Shown: in pieces, positions 1-10,423 of the stretch
How positions within the stretch are numbered: the first letter of the stretch is position 1
Layout: every line of letters starts with the position of its first letter
Origin: Neophaeococcomyces mojaviensis
Lineage: Eukaryota > Ascomycota > Eurotiomycetes > Chaetothyriales
Assembly: GCA_030247915.1 (NCBI GenBank)
Contig: JAPDRQ010000044.1
Span: 99,033 to 163,032 of the forward strand
Direction: 5' to 3'
DNA: 64,000 nucleotides
Notes under the pieces: generated by a model
Told to the model about the DNA's origin: nothing
The model's input: the letters and a program-made list of their open reading frames with translations, nothing else
Database searches by the model: none
Program-made: the position numbers and the translations under genes

Positions 1-918
1 CCAAGGCAAAGAGCAATTTCGGTAATGGCGGCTTGGTCATAGCAGTTGACATGAGTGAATACCCTGTGTTGGTCCCAGTTACGCCACGCATCTAACCATG
101 CCTCAAGATTCAACCCCTGAAGACCCCAAGGAGAGGAGAAGCTCGTGTTACCAGCCCCGCTTTCATATTTGAGCCAGTGATCATGCTGTTTGAGAAGGCG
201 TAGGATAAAAAGGGTTCAAAGACCCGTGAACGATTTGGACAATCGCTTTCACCCAGTCCTCGACTGCGGATCCCGGCACCCATCGAATAGGCAGGACAAA
301 CATTCGAAGCAAAAGGAGAGGGATACCCTTTCCAAAGTAGTCAGGCAGATGCGGAGCGCTGAGGTAGTAAGCTTCCAAAGGGATTGGTTCTTGGAGCCAG
401 CGATCTGTCTCTCGCGGCCTTGCATCCTCTCTGATTAGGAATTTATATTTACCGAACCAACCGAAAGGTATGTCACCTCTGTTGAAGGACATCCGGAAAG
501 TAGCCGTGGCGCCACCAACCATGAGCGTATCACTACTCATGAAGCTGCCTTTAAGTGCCTCTCGTGAAGCATACGTGTCTTCCTGCGACACGATGATAAT
601 ACACCCTTTGCCATGATATTCGGGCCAAATGTTGCGTACTTCGATTTCCCAGAACTTCTGCTCAGTGTCATTTATTAGGAATGCGAAAGGTCGTTCGCTT
701 GCTTGGTTCGCATCTTTGTCGTAGAGTACTTTGGTACCTGCCACAGCTTTGGCGTTCTTGTCCCAATTTTGATCTTCTGGCAAATCGTTGTGTCTTTCAG
801 ATATCACAATTGGAACGTTGTCTGCAAAGGGAACCTCGATTCGCTGCACGTAGGCCATCGTGCCTGACAATGCTATGGCGCTAGTGCATAAAAGCTTCAG
901 AGTTTGCTTGAGTATCAT
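1..918 (-). CDS. Secreted protein of unknown function, 5' part (runs off left edge)
   Basis: The start at 918 gives a hydrophobic N-terminus typical of a signal peptide (about residues 1-22, ending near GTMA), so the product is probably secreted or lumenal. The uninterrupted frame stops at 181, but codon use in another frame continues to base 1. I therefore model an intron at 186-252 (67 nt, donor GTGAAA, acceptor CAG). It joins residue W222 to a second exon reading HDHWLKYESGAGNTS and, further on, the segment VNCYDQAAITEIALCLG. The splice is phase 0 and the second exon is open to the window edge. The Cys in NCYDQ could be a catalytic cysteine, as in transglutaminase- or papain-like folds, but this is only a guess. 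The donor is weak, so the intron is inferred. No family was recognised. Confidence 0.6.
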
Positions 919-2175
919 AAGAACTCCGAAGCTTTATATTTTTCACTCCCTTGCCCAAGTTTTGTGTCGAAAATGCAGCGGCATGCTGTGCAGCATCTCT
1001 CAGCTGGCCCACGTGCACCACCATCCTCGAGGCTAGGATATCGGCCCACTAGTGACAATTTTGGAACAGGTCGAGACCATGAGCTCGAGGAAGAATTTGA
1101 AACACTGCAAGGCATTCCTGACTTGTTGGCACCACTCACACAAGCAACTCAAAAGCAGACCCCTGTGGCTCTCTCGAGGCACAGCAATGTGAATTGGTCT
1201 TCAGCAGCGCCCTGAGCGGTATACAGTACGCTAAACGTAGTCGAGACCTTGGTCGCCACGTGAAAGCTCCATCAATTCAAGACTTACAGGTTATCCCATC
1301 TCGATCAAGTAGGTTCAGACAGCCACACCTCACTGCCTTCGTTGGTTACTTCGTCAAACATGATGGGAATCAAGTTTGAGGACATGATCTTACATTTCTA
1401 ACAGACTACTGATAACTTTCAAGCTGCAAGCCATATATACCAGTTCGACTGCCTACCCGTGTGATAGGCAATGAATATTTGAGTAGGACTTGTGATTGAC
1501 AGCTGTGGTAAAATCCCCACCGCAGGACAACCCTTAGCTTAATAGGACCTAGCGACTGGCTTGGCCGATATTTGATCCCCTCTGGACAAAGCTTGCACCT
1601 CATCTGCCTTCATAGTGTTGAAGGTAATGCAGTGATCATGATGCATGTTGAAAGCGAGGTAGCCAATCTATGCCAAAAGGTTCCCCGTTGCAAAGACTTC
1701 AATCGTCTTAAGGTGTCAGAGTAGCAAGTGAGAGGAAATGCCAATGGATCTCAGGCCATTTCTAATCTAGCTGCTCGGGGTTGAGCTTCACTGAGAAGCA
1801 AGCTCGATCAGACTTGAGGTGCTTCTAGAAGAGCTTGTGGTGATACTATCTAAACAGTGAATGCCAATGAATGCAGTCAACTATCATGGTTACTGAGTTC
1901 CTCATCCTGCTGTGCCGAGCTGAAATGATGAAATGAATGACTGGCTCTAATTGCTCCGCGTCCTGCCCTCTCTCCCCTCCAAATGACTTGAAGTCTGCTA
2001 GCTAGAGACTCGGTCTCTGCGTCCCTTTATTGTTCAGGGTTGCTGTAGTACAGTTCCCTACGCAAGCCCTCACCCTATGCCTTCTTTGGCCTTACGTCTG
2101 CCACTTTTGATCTTGCATCCCTTAGCAATCTGATCTGTGGACTTTTTTGCCTCCCCCGAAGTACTGTCATGGAGC
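919..2175. other. Intergenic, no gene supported
   Basis: Between the secreted protein (start at 918) and the presumed 3' end of the eRF1 transcript. It holds only short unrelated open frames without recognisable domains. The first few hundred bases presumably carry the promoter of the secreted-protein gene. Confidence 0.5.
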
Positions 2176-2726
2176 TAGATGACGGCCACGTTTCGCAGGC
2201 CAGTGCGTCCTATATATTGGGTCAGCTAGCGCGCTTGGAAGAGGCTCAAGAGTGATTGAATAGATATTGTGTATGTCAGGAGGAAGGCAACGGAAAGATC
2301 CACATATTTGTTTCGGATCAGGTCTGTGATTAAACATCCGTAATGGTTCATCATTGGATAGGGTCTGGGGTTGGCAAGCTCAAGTAGCGCAAGGAGGAAA
2401 AACTCACCATGACGAAGTTCTAAATTTTGCCTAGCTGGGGCCTGCCGTGCGCTGTGCGCAATTGGCAAATAACCACCAACATCCTGAAGCTTGAGACTTA
2501 GCATACCCTCTGCTGCAGGGCCACTGGTGTTACTCGATATCTTCTCGCTTGGTGGAGTGATGGCCTCGACCTTCTGCTTCGGAGTCAGGGGCTTTGGTGC
2601 CTCAATCTTCTGAGGTCTTGCAGCATCCTCCGGATGCTCGTTGCGAGGACTAGCCGTCAGGACACCTGAATTCTTGTTGATGTCTGGACTTCGGTCCTCG
2701 CGATCGTTCACGAGGTCGTTGTATTG
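2176..2726 (-). promoter_or_regulatory. In-frame readthrough extension and 3' UTR of eRF1
   Basis: Directly after the eRF1 TGA (2727-2729) the same frame continues CAA TAC AAC GAC CTC GTG with no stop. There is no ATG near its beginning; the first in-frame Met lies about 70 codons in, so it is not an ordinary separate gene. If unspliced, the frame stays open to a TAG at 2226-2228. If the intron at 2210-2407 is removed, it ends after about 11 more codons at a TAG near 2176. The base context TGA-C with CAA next partly matches the yeast leaky-stop consensus (stop-CAR-YYA). I infer a translational readthrough region. The alternative is a chance open 3' UTR, or an unrelated gene with an unseen start. 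Confidence 0.55.
2210..2407 (-). other. Predicted intron in the eRF1 3' UTR
   Basis: The donor GTGAGT begins at 2407, a branch-like GCTGAC lies near 2221-2226, and the acceptor ATATATAG ends at 2210, giving 198 nt. The donor lies about 320 nt downstream of the eRF1 stop, far beyond the roughly 50-nt distance at which a downstream exon junction can trigger nonsense-mediated decay. Other acceptors inside the interval (CCCCAG, ATCACAG) are possible, so the 3' splice site is less certain than the donor. Confidence 0.5.
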
Positions 2727-4025
2727 TCAATCATCGTAGAACTCATCTTCGTCGTCAATGTCAGCTAACTGTTCAAAGTTGACCTTGTATCGGAGAATGG
2801 CACCAATGCCACCAAAACCCTTGACGAACTGATTGCCTTCACTAGATCGGTCAGACACAAATTCGAGGGCAGCGCCGAAGTCCTTGTATTTCTCGGCAAG
2901 CCATTCAAGAAAGGACATTTGATCAACGACTTCCATCTCCTGGCCGGTCTCCTTATCCATGAACTTGGTTCGATCGACTTCTTGATCCTTGGTAGTGTGG
3001 AGAATTGTCTCTGCCCCATTGGAGTCTTTGAGGACCCAGCGGGTGACGTCCAAGTTCTCGTAGACGATCAAGGTTTCGCAAGCACCGAGTTCGAGAGCTT
3101 TGAGTGTGTCTTCGACACCGTAACAGACTTTTCCACTATCTTGACTGATTTCCTCAAAGTATTTGTTGATCAATTTCTTCTCCTGAATGAACTTGACGTT
3201 GCTGAGTGTTTCAGAAGCCAACTCAATTGCTTGGTTGAAACCGTTCTCACCACCATAAGACACATCCACGACTTTTATAACCTTGGCTTGTAGACGGTTG
3301 TCGAACATGTCGGACTGGTTCAGGTCATTCTTGAAATCGGCGGAACCAGCAAGGATAATACCAGCCACATTGACTTTGTCGTTAGTGATGAAGTTTTGAA
3401 CAGCCAATTCAGCAACCTTTCGCACATAGTTGTGACGCTTTTCTTCTCGTAGACGGGCGAAACGAAGGGCAGATTGACCACCTCGACCGTGCTTCTTCGG
3501 GAGATCGACAGAGAATTTGTGCACAACATCTCTCGTGTTACCACTCAGTGTACCGAAGAGCGCACCGTTTCCATCCATGATGATGAAGCCGAACTTCTGG
3601 TCGGACTCGAGCAATTCAGAAAGGGCTTCGGTGTGAAACTTATTATCGCAAAGGTACAGTGATGTATTGATCGGCTTGAAGGGCTCGAAGTCGATATTTA
3701 TCTTTCGTTCTTTGCCTTCCGAGGTTATAATTTCACCACAGTAGACGACTAGACCATTTGGAGGAACTTTGTTGTACAGCTTGAGTCTCTGCTGTGTAGA
3801 AGTGATGGCTGACAAGACCGAGAGTCGGTTAACTCGAGACTTGATGTTGGAGGCCGTGCCGAATTCTTCAGCTAACATCTTCGCTTGTCGAGAGATCTGA
3901 TCTTTTGGAGGAATGATGAGGGAAATCATGGACGTTCCATTGCCTCTTGCTGACTCGAGTCTCTTGATCAGCTTCTTCACCTTCCATATTTCAATGTTCT
4001 TTTCTGCCTCGTTCTGCTGGCTCAT
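2727..4025 (-). CDS. SUP45: Peptide chain release factor eRF1
   Basis: The class I cytosolic release factor recognises all three stop codons in the ribosomal A site and triggers peptide release with the GTPase eRF3. The protein is 432 residues, against 437 in yeast, and is close to yeast Sup45 along its whole length. Stop-decoding motifs are intact in domain 1: NIKS at 60-63 and YLCDNKF at 124-130. Domain 2 has the GGQ catalytic loop at 182-184 inside KKHGRGGQSALRFARLR. The C-terminal eRF3-binding domain ends in an acidic tail (DIDDEDEFYDD). The coding part is one exon starting at ATG 4025. The stop is TGA followed by C and a long in-frame open stretch with a downstream intron, which suggests autoregulation by readthrough. 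Confidence 0.98.
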   Translation of the reverse strand: MSQQNEAEKNIEIWKVKKLIKRLESARGNGTSMISLIIPPKDQISRQAKMLAEEFGTASNIKSRVNRLSVLSAITSTQQRLKLYNKVPPNGLVVYCGEIITSEGKERKINIDFEPFKPINTSLYLCDNKFHTEALSELLESDQKFGFIIMDGNGALFGTLSGNTRDVVHKFSVDLPKKHGRGGQSALRFARLREEKRHNYVRKVAELAVQNFITNDKVNVAGIILAGSADFKNDLNQSDMFDNRLQAKVIKVVDVSYGGENGFNQAIELASETLSNVKFIQEKKLINKYFEEISQDSGKVCYGVEDTLKALELGACETLIVYENLDVTRWVLKDSNGAETILHTTKDQEVDRTKFMDKETGQEMEVVDQMSFLEWLAEKYKDFGAALEFVSDRSSEGNQFVKGFGGIGAILRYKVNFEQLADIDDEDEFYDD

Positions 4026-4850
4026 GTTTGCGGTGGGGCCGCAGGCGGGCAGCGCCTAAACTCGACCTTGGATGAGAAAGACCAGAAAGTCGAGAGACGT
4101 CCAGCTGAGGACGATGACAAAAGTGAAGAAGACCCCTATAACGGAGAGTAGTGTCGGGAGGTGAGAAGGTAAGAGGCGGTGACAGAAGGAGGGTGGTGAA
4201 GAATCGAGGGCTTCTAGTGAAGTACAACAACACACTTTTCAGCCATGCACCAGTCATGCCCGGTTGAGAAGCACCAAAAGAAAATGCTTGGCGTGACTCT
4301 GGCTGAGTCAACCAAACAGTAGAAATGACTCAAACAGAGCATACAGCATGTTCCATCCGACAGCCCCTCCTGCTGGCTAATCATCGGCCCGGCTATCCTC
4401 GCTTCCAAAAAATTTTGATCTCGTGTGTTTTGCGACAGACTGCCTCAATTTGCCCTATCGGGGGTGGAGTCACGATGCTTTGCTGCCCCACTCCACACTG
4501 CAAGGATGATCAAGGACATTTGTTTACACAATACCAGGTACCTCACGATGCTGCTTGAAGGCCGGGAGCGGCGACAAGGCTGTCCGTCGACCTGAGTTTC
4601 GAGACACACAACCTTGCATCAGAAGTCCAAGAGTTCCTACAGAATGCAGGGACTGGCGTGGCGTGGGGAGTGGCGGCCGATTGCTTGTGCTCGACGTTGC
4701 CATCTCGATCATGGAATCAGCCTCCGGAGAGTGGCCATTGGCTCGGTGTCCTCGAGCAACGTTGCCAGCACTATTCCTATTGTAGATAGTGTGGTTAGGG
4801 TTGAAGCATGAACTGAGCACTCAACACGCATTTTTTTCCTACCAAAGTGC
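4026..4850. other. eRF1 upstream region
   Basis: Contains the 5' UTR and promoter of eRF1 (minus strand). The first 200 bases read on the minus strand are pyrimidine-rich (TTTCTCATCC, CTTCTTCACT), as is common before highly expressed fungal genes. Only short open frames without recognisable domains occur further out. Confidence 0.5.
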
Positions 4851-5290
4851 TAGGGAGATATACTCAAGAGGATACATAGTAACTACTGAACTAGAAATAC
4901 TCTATATATAAGTGTTTATCAATGTAGGGTCGCTGAATAATACTCCGAGAGATCCAAGGTAAAAAGGTTAGCTAGGTATAAATAAACCACCATTTTACCG
5001 GCAGTAACGTAGCTAAGGTACGTATTATAATCGGTAGCTTTAGATTAAGCAGGTAGAATATTTGAGGACTGTAATACAATCAAGTGAGGTTCGATGAAAA
5101 GAAGAGGTTCGATATCGCAGAATCGCCCGATTCGGAAGGTACAGGTATTATACTCGCTGTAGCAGCTAGGTAGTCTATAATATATAACTAACTAGTATCA
5201 TTCAATAGCTCTGGATCTTAATATTGATTTAAGATAATCTAAATATTAATATGATGCGTGGTTGTAGAGTAATAGTGGATTGAAGGTTGA
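4850..5290. repeat. AT- and TpA-rich patch, probable RIP-mutated repeat remnant
   Basis: Composition changes sharply from the flanks. The stretch is full of TA dinucleotides (ACTCTATATATAAG, GTCTATAATATATAAC, CTTAATATTGATTTAAG, CTAAATATTAATATG) and rich in TAG/TAA/CTA/TTA triplets in every frame, with no open frame of note. Excess TpA on both strands with loss of CpA is the footprint of repeat-induced point mutation. No terminal repeats or transposase motif can be read, so the source element is not identifiable. Confidence 0.5.
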
Positions 5291-5650
5291 TAGTCAAAAT
5301 GCGGTGGTCTTGGCAAGCGTACAATAAGTGGGTGGCAACGTTGCTCACGGACACCGAGATTGGCTTATCAACTCAGCAAAGCTCTGCAATCTCGACTCGC
5401 TTCATGCGCGATTATGATTTTCTTTGCATGTCATGCATGATTAGTATCATTTTCTCTTCTCTCCAACCTGAGCTTGCTCCAAATTTTTCATTTACCTCAC
5501 ACCTTCAGCTTGACGCTCGGTCAGTCGCAGACAGATTCCAGGAAGTTCTAACCTCTCTACCAGCCAAGTTACCATGAGTCTATGAGCTCGAGGATCGCAA
5601 CAGAGCTGGAGCTAGCCAGATATTTTGAGGAGCAGTAAGAGACCTTCATC

Positions 5651-7693
5651 ATGTCACAACGAAACAAGCAAACACCAACATCGTGGAACGCCTTTGAACG
5701 AGGTCGAGCATCTTCGTTCGGCTCGCTTGAATCCATCACCGAAGACGAAAACCACAAGCCTTCCGAACCACTAGTTTCGCAGTCATATGCCTCTAGAGTA
5801 CCCCAGAACAGCACCTTAGCTCCCGATGACGACCATGAGCTCCGACGAAGGCGATCCTCAGTAGCCATGAGGCTCAACTCGATACGGCAGATGGGCGGAC
5901 CTAACAGTATCGACAATTTTGTGAATTCATTTCAAAGAGCCGCAGGCTTCCATCAGATTACACCAGTCAGACGAGGCTCCGTGACACGAGAGTTTACTGC
6001 AGATGAAGAGGAGGAAGACCCGGTCACACCGCGTCCAAGAGCACGACCTCCTTTGACATCGGTACTCAGTCAGCAACTAGCAGGCATTTCCCCGCAGTCA
6101 ACCGCCGAGACAGTCCGGCCTATACCAGAAGAGCAACCTTCGCAACCGGAGCCTAGTGAGACCACATCACTCCTGCCCGCACCCAGTCATGAACCCTCCT
6201 TCTCTGTCAGATCAAGGTTCGGCTCAGAGCAGAACTTGGGTGCTAGCTATGGAAGCATATCCTCGCGCTTGTCTCATTCTGCAAGGAGAAGGGCATCCAT
6301 ATTGATACAGCAGCAAATCGAGGCTAGTCAAAGAGCAAGAGACATTCCAGAAGAATACAAGGATGACGTCCTGGAGCGACCTGTGGAAGTTGAGACCCGG
6401 CCAGATGGAGAGGTCATTGAGAGGACCATCGGCGAGTCCACTGTACCAATGACCATCTTCAACTCGACTAATGTGCTGATTGGCGTTGGTATCCTTGCAC
6501 TTCCTCTTGCTGTTCGATACTCCGGCTGGGTCATCGGAATAGCTGTCTTGACGCTTGCGGCTTTGGTCACAGCTTACACCGCTACTCTTCTTGCCAAGTG
6601 CTTGGACACAAACACGGCATCTACCACGTACGGCGATATCGCATTTCTGGCCTTCGACTCATGGGGACGTGGTTTGGTGGAGAGCCTCTTCATTCTCGAG
6701 CTAACCGCAGCCAATGTTGCCCTCATTATCTTATTTGCTGACAGCATGCACTCCTTGATCCCTTCGATTGGCACTCTGTACTGGAAGACTATCATAGCAA
6801 TCAGCTTACTTCCACTTAATTTTGTGCCTTTCAAAACACTTTCCATCAGCAGTGTTCTCGGCATCGTTTGCACTATGGGCATCGTCGTCTTGGTCTTAGT
6901 CGATGGCCTCATTAAACCTCATGCTCCTGGATCACTACGAGAGATTGCAGAAACCTATGCCTTTCCAGCCAACCTCCGGACTATTCCGCTTAGTCTTGGC
7001 TTATTTATGGCTCCTTGGGGAGGACATTCTGTCTTTCCAGCCATTTACAAAGATATGCGTCATCCACAAAAGTACGGCAAAGCTGTGCGGTCAACATACA
7101 TCTTCACCTACGGTCTCGACCTCACTATGGCCGTCCTTGGTTATCTAATGTTTGGCCAACGTGTTCGTGACGAAGTCACTGCCAACATTCTTGGCTCTGA
7201 CTCCTACCCAAGGACCATTTCAATCATCATCGTAGTACTGATTGCTATCATCCCGATCACAAAGATCCCGCTTAGTAATCGGCCGATTATGGATACCATC
7301 AACAAGAAGTTTCTCATTGATCTGCGACAGATGGATGCAAAGGCTCGAATGTACTCTGAAAGATCTTTCAAGCATCAATTTGCCCGTGCTTCAATTGGTA
7401 TCGTGATCAATATTGTTCAGCTGGGCGTTGCTATTGGCTTTCCTGACTTTGATAGCATTATGGCGCTTATGGGCTCGGCCTTGTGCTTCACCATTTGTGT
7501 CATCCTACCGGTGAGTTTCTATCTCAAGATCTTTTGGGGGAGCGATGAGATCAAGATGCCAGAGAAAGTATTCTGCTTTTTCGTGGTTGCCGTTTGCACG
7601 TGTCTGGCAATCCTAGGAACTGTTTTTGCCATTATACCAAAGGAGAAACTCGGGCTTGAAGCGAATTGTGTGGGTAAGATAGGTTGTTTATAG
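5651..7693 (+). CDS. Vacuolar amino acid transporter, AVT1-like
   Basis: A member of the amino acid/auxin permease family (transmembrane amino acid transporter domain). Fungal AVT1 proteins exchange protons for neutral amino acids across the vacuolar membrane. The 680 residues comprise a long polar, serine-rich N-terminal tail (about 1-270) and a membrane core of roughly eleven hydrophobic segments. The core begins at the family-typical stretch FNSTNVLIGVGILALPLA near residue 274. Internal signatures include APWGGHSVFPAIYKDM and ITKIPLSNRP. The gene is a single exon; the start follows a pyrimidine-rich 5' region. The preceding AT-rich patch ends about 360 nt upstream. The AVT1 assignment rests on overall layout; AVT3/AVT4-like function cannot be excluded. 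Confidence 0.88.
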   Translation: MSQRNKQTPTSWNAFERGRASSFGSLESITEDENHKPSEPLVSQSYASRVPQNSTLAPDDDHELRRRRSSVAMRLNSIRQMGGPNSIDNFVNSFQRAAGFHQITPVRRGSVTREFTADEEEEDPVTPRPRARPPLTSVLSQQLAGISPQSTAETVRPIPEEQPSQPEPSETTSLLPAPSHEPSFSVRSRFGSEQNLGASYGSISSRLSHSARRRASILIQQQIEASQRARDIPEEYKDDVLERPVEVETRPDGEVIERTIGESTVPMTIFNSTNVLIGVGILALPLAVRYSGWVIGIAVLTLAALVTAYTATLLAKCLDTNTASTTYGDIAFLAFDSWGRGLVESLFILELTAANVALIILFADSMHSLIPSIGTLYWKTIIAISLLPLNFVPFKTLSISSVLGIVCTMGIVVLVLVDGLIKPHAPGSLREIAETYAFPANLRTIPLSLGLFMAPWGGHSVFPAIYKDMRHPQKYGKAVRSTYIFTYGLDLTMAVLGYLMFGQRVRDEVTANILGSDSYPRTISIIIVVLIAIIPITKIPLSNRPIMDTINKKFLIDLRQMDAKARMYSERSFKHQFARASIGIVINIVQLGVAIGFPDFDSIMALMGSALCFTICVILPVSFYLKIFWGSDEIKMPEKVFCFFVVAVCTCLAILGTVFAIIPKEKLGLEANCVGKIGCL

Positions 7694-9958
7694 GGAGGTA
7701 GAATGTTTGCACTTGGCTTCTTGTGAGTCACACAAATATAATGACGTGGGTATCGTGGCTGACAGATACGATTTCAAACCTATTTTGCGTTTTGGGTGGT
7801 TGTATAATTGTTTTGATAGGCGTTCAAAATGCAGCATTGTTTCATCTTACTAATGCTAGTCACCTCAGTAGTAAGTATCATTTTCTCAGTCATGTCTACA
7901 TCCTTGCTTTTGCTCCTATTGCTTCAATCAAACAAGACGATCCTAACTGTATGAGAGCATCGTGCTATACTGATGGAAACTTTGCTTCGTCCTCAAGAAC
8001 AACTATACGCATAGGATACAGCCAGAAGAGGAAAAAGGAAACTGAGTCCTAAGAGCTGCCCCTTTTACTCATTCTTCAGTCGTGAGAAAACGCTAGTGAA
8101 GACAATGCAAGGCAGCACACGAATTTTGGCTACGTGAGGAGGTCGTCGACATATAAAGGAGAACTAGCACTACTACTACTTCAACTTGCAGGAAGATTTA
8201 TAGAGCAGATGAATATGATGCCGGGCTTTTTGTTGCAGAGAACAGCTAATCTCGTTGGCCCACTTTACTACCCTCAACAATCAATACAACAAGAGGACAG
8301 AACATAACACAAGAACCTAGATCTTAGGATGGCTTCTGTAAAGTAGAGTTGTTATCAAGATACTGCTCAGGTCTCGCCCGTCACGTCGTATTCTGCTGGT
8401 TGAGGAGACTCTGTGCCACTAACATCTGTGGCCTGGGTCCGGTAGGAAATTGATATCAGACCAATGGCTTAGCACTGCGCGGAACGACTTCAAGATCTCA
8501 CCATCTGTTCACTCTCTCGATCATGATACATTCTCAAATCTATATTATCTCCGGCATCATGGCTTCTGCTACAATCTATAGTGTTCTAGCTGATACGATT
8601 GAGCGATACATGCCGAATGGGACCGAGATAGATAAACTTAATAGAGGGACCCCTGGCTGTCTCTGTTACCGTGTGACAATGTCACTCAGCATTGGATGTG
8701 AGTTAATCAAGCCGCCTACTTTCCAGTTCCGTCACAACACTAACTGTACATAAGGTTCTTTGCCGTTGGTCCAGGTAGAGGTGACGGCGAAGGGAGTGTC
8801 AACCAAACAGTGTTTGCAAGAACGAAGCTAAGAACCCTGCCCTGTAGTGGTGAAAGGTTTACACCAACCAAGCATGGCAAGACTTGAATTGCATTAAGTT
8901 ATTTATGAACAGCACAAACTCTTAGGAATGGAAGTATGGCAGACAGCGACTTTAGGAAACATGTTCTCAAATACACGCACCCTGAATTTCGCGACAAGGT
9001 TTGCAGCGGACAATGCATTGTTGTCGCAAGTCACGGCATGGGCGTTGGATCCTCTCAAGAAACTGCAGTGATGGCTCTCAAGGGCAAGTTTGTCATTCCA
9101 TTGAGCTGATAGACCATAGCTGACAGTCAGTAAAGGCATAGGAGTGTAGGAAGTCATAGCGAAATCATTTGCGTTCATCTATGGGAGGAATCAGACCTGT
9201 CCCTGCCTGCTGAATCGAAGCTGGGAAGCCTTAGCAATGGAGGTGTCATTCGACAAGTCTTCGAAAGGCTTTCAGGCCAAAGAATCAATCAGTGGTTATT
9301 GATATTTGATAACCACAATAACTCAGATGAATTCTAGTATTGGCAATTATTGTGCGAAAATGCTTGACATTAGCTTTTGATGAGGATAACAACGAGTCAA
9401 GTGTGCAAATGACCACAACGAGCCCCTTTACCACAGAGATCGAAACACGGGTCAGAGTGCACAAAGGCTTGCTGTGGCAAGTGACTGACCCATAATATTA
9501 CTGGTAGATACTGTGTAACATTATTGGATGCACAACTTACAACTCCATGCGCATGTATGACATGTGATGAATCCGTTCATTCAAGGTAAAGGCACTTGTG
9601 ACAGCATTTACCAATGGCTTAGAGAATTTCAACTTGTGAACGACTGGCACATGGCTTAGCGAGGTTTTGTCTTGACTAAAGAAGGTACTTTTCAAACCAG
9701 AGTGACCGTAGATAACTCCACAAATTCCTCTCCACCGTATTCCAGTATCTAGAAGTTATACACGATCCAGGTAACCAAAGTTGATGTGCAGTCTTCAAGA
9801 GACTGCCGAGAAGGCGGATCAGTTCGCCATGCTAAAGACCTTGCCAGCACCAGCTTTCGACAGACTGTACGTAGACAGACGCTCCTTCCAGAAGACTTGG
9901 ACGCCAATCTTGCACATCGATTATGTTGAGCCTCAACTACCATCTCACTCAAGTCATG
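7694..9958. other. Long gene-poor stretch
   Basis: This 2.3 kb lies between the convergent 3' ends of the AVT1-like and ACT-domain genes. Only short open frames are present. One at 8523-8753 (+, 76 codons) has a hydrophobic N-terminus but no recognisable family, and I do not support it as a gene. I saw no repeats or RNA genes. Confidence 0.5.
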
Positions 9959-10423
9959 TCATCTACATGTAGACCACGTCTCAGCCTTCAACGCCTCCTC
10001 TCTCAACTCCTCCAAACACCTCACAGCCTCATCGACCTTATCCACTGGCAAAAACAGATGGTCATGGTAGAACCCAGCGACCGGATTCGTCGTGATCCCC
10101 TCCCTCGTCAACCTCTCCGAAATCACCTTCAGAAATCCCACGGCCTCGAGGCTCGAGTGCACATCCAACGTCACCATTCTGCATTCAAATGTGTACTCGT
10201 ATTGATCTGGCGGGAAATACTGGTTTGCGGTGCTGGTGTCGAGGATCAGAGTGGTGCCTTCCTGTTCATGGAAGAGCATTTGAATTTTGGAGATGGGCAC
10301 TTCCTTAATAGATTTTTCGAAGGAGGCATGGGGGATGGTGAGGAAGATGAAGGTTTGTGATGAGATAGTGGTTTTGAGGCTGCGGAGGAGAGTGGTCAGG
10401 GAGTGTTCGCCGGGGGCGGGCAT
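9959..10423 (-). CDS. ACT-domain protein (ACT_3/DUF2241 plus ACT_7 type)
   Basis: A small cytosolic protein of 154 residues with two ACT-like units. The N-terminal unit begins HSLTTLLRSLKTTISSQTFIF, typical of the former DUF2241. The C-terminal unit carries the diagnostic pattern LEAVGFLKVISERLTREGI and VAGFYHDHLFLP. ACT domains usually bind amino acids and regulate metabolism; no specific ligand can be read here. The frame is open upstream to an ATG at 10564, but the extra 47 residues do not resemble the family, so I chose the ATG at 10423 (MPAPGEH). The gene is convergent with the AVT1-like gene and in tandem with the upstream permease. Confidence 0.85.
   Translation of the reverse strand: MPAPGEHSLTTLLRSLKTTISSQTFIFLTIPHASFEKSIKEVPISKIQMLFHEQEGTTLILDTSTANQYFPPDQYEYTFECRMVTLDVHSSLEAVGFLKVISERLTREGITTNPVAGFYHDHLFLPVDKVDEAVRCLEELREEALKAETWSTCR

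Noticed and set aside
2226..2711. Minus-strand open frame as an independent 161-codon gene
   Set aside because: It begins with GTG, not ATG, 15 bases after the eRF1 stop and in the same frame. It is better explained as an extension of eRF1.
8523..8753. 76-codon plus-strand open frame as a small secreted protein
   Set aside because: A short hydrophobic start but no clear cleavage site, no family, and no supporting context.
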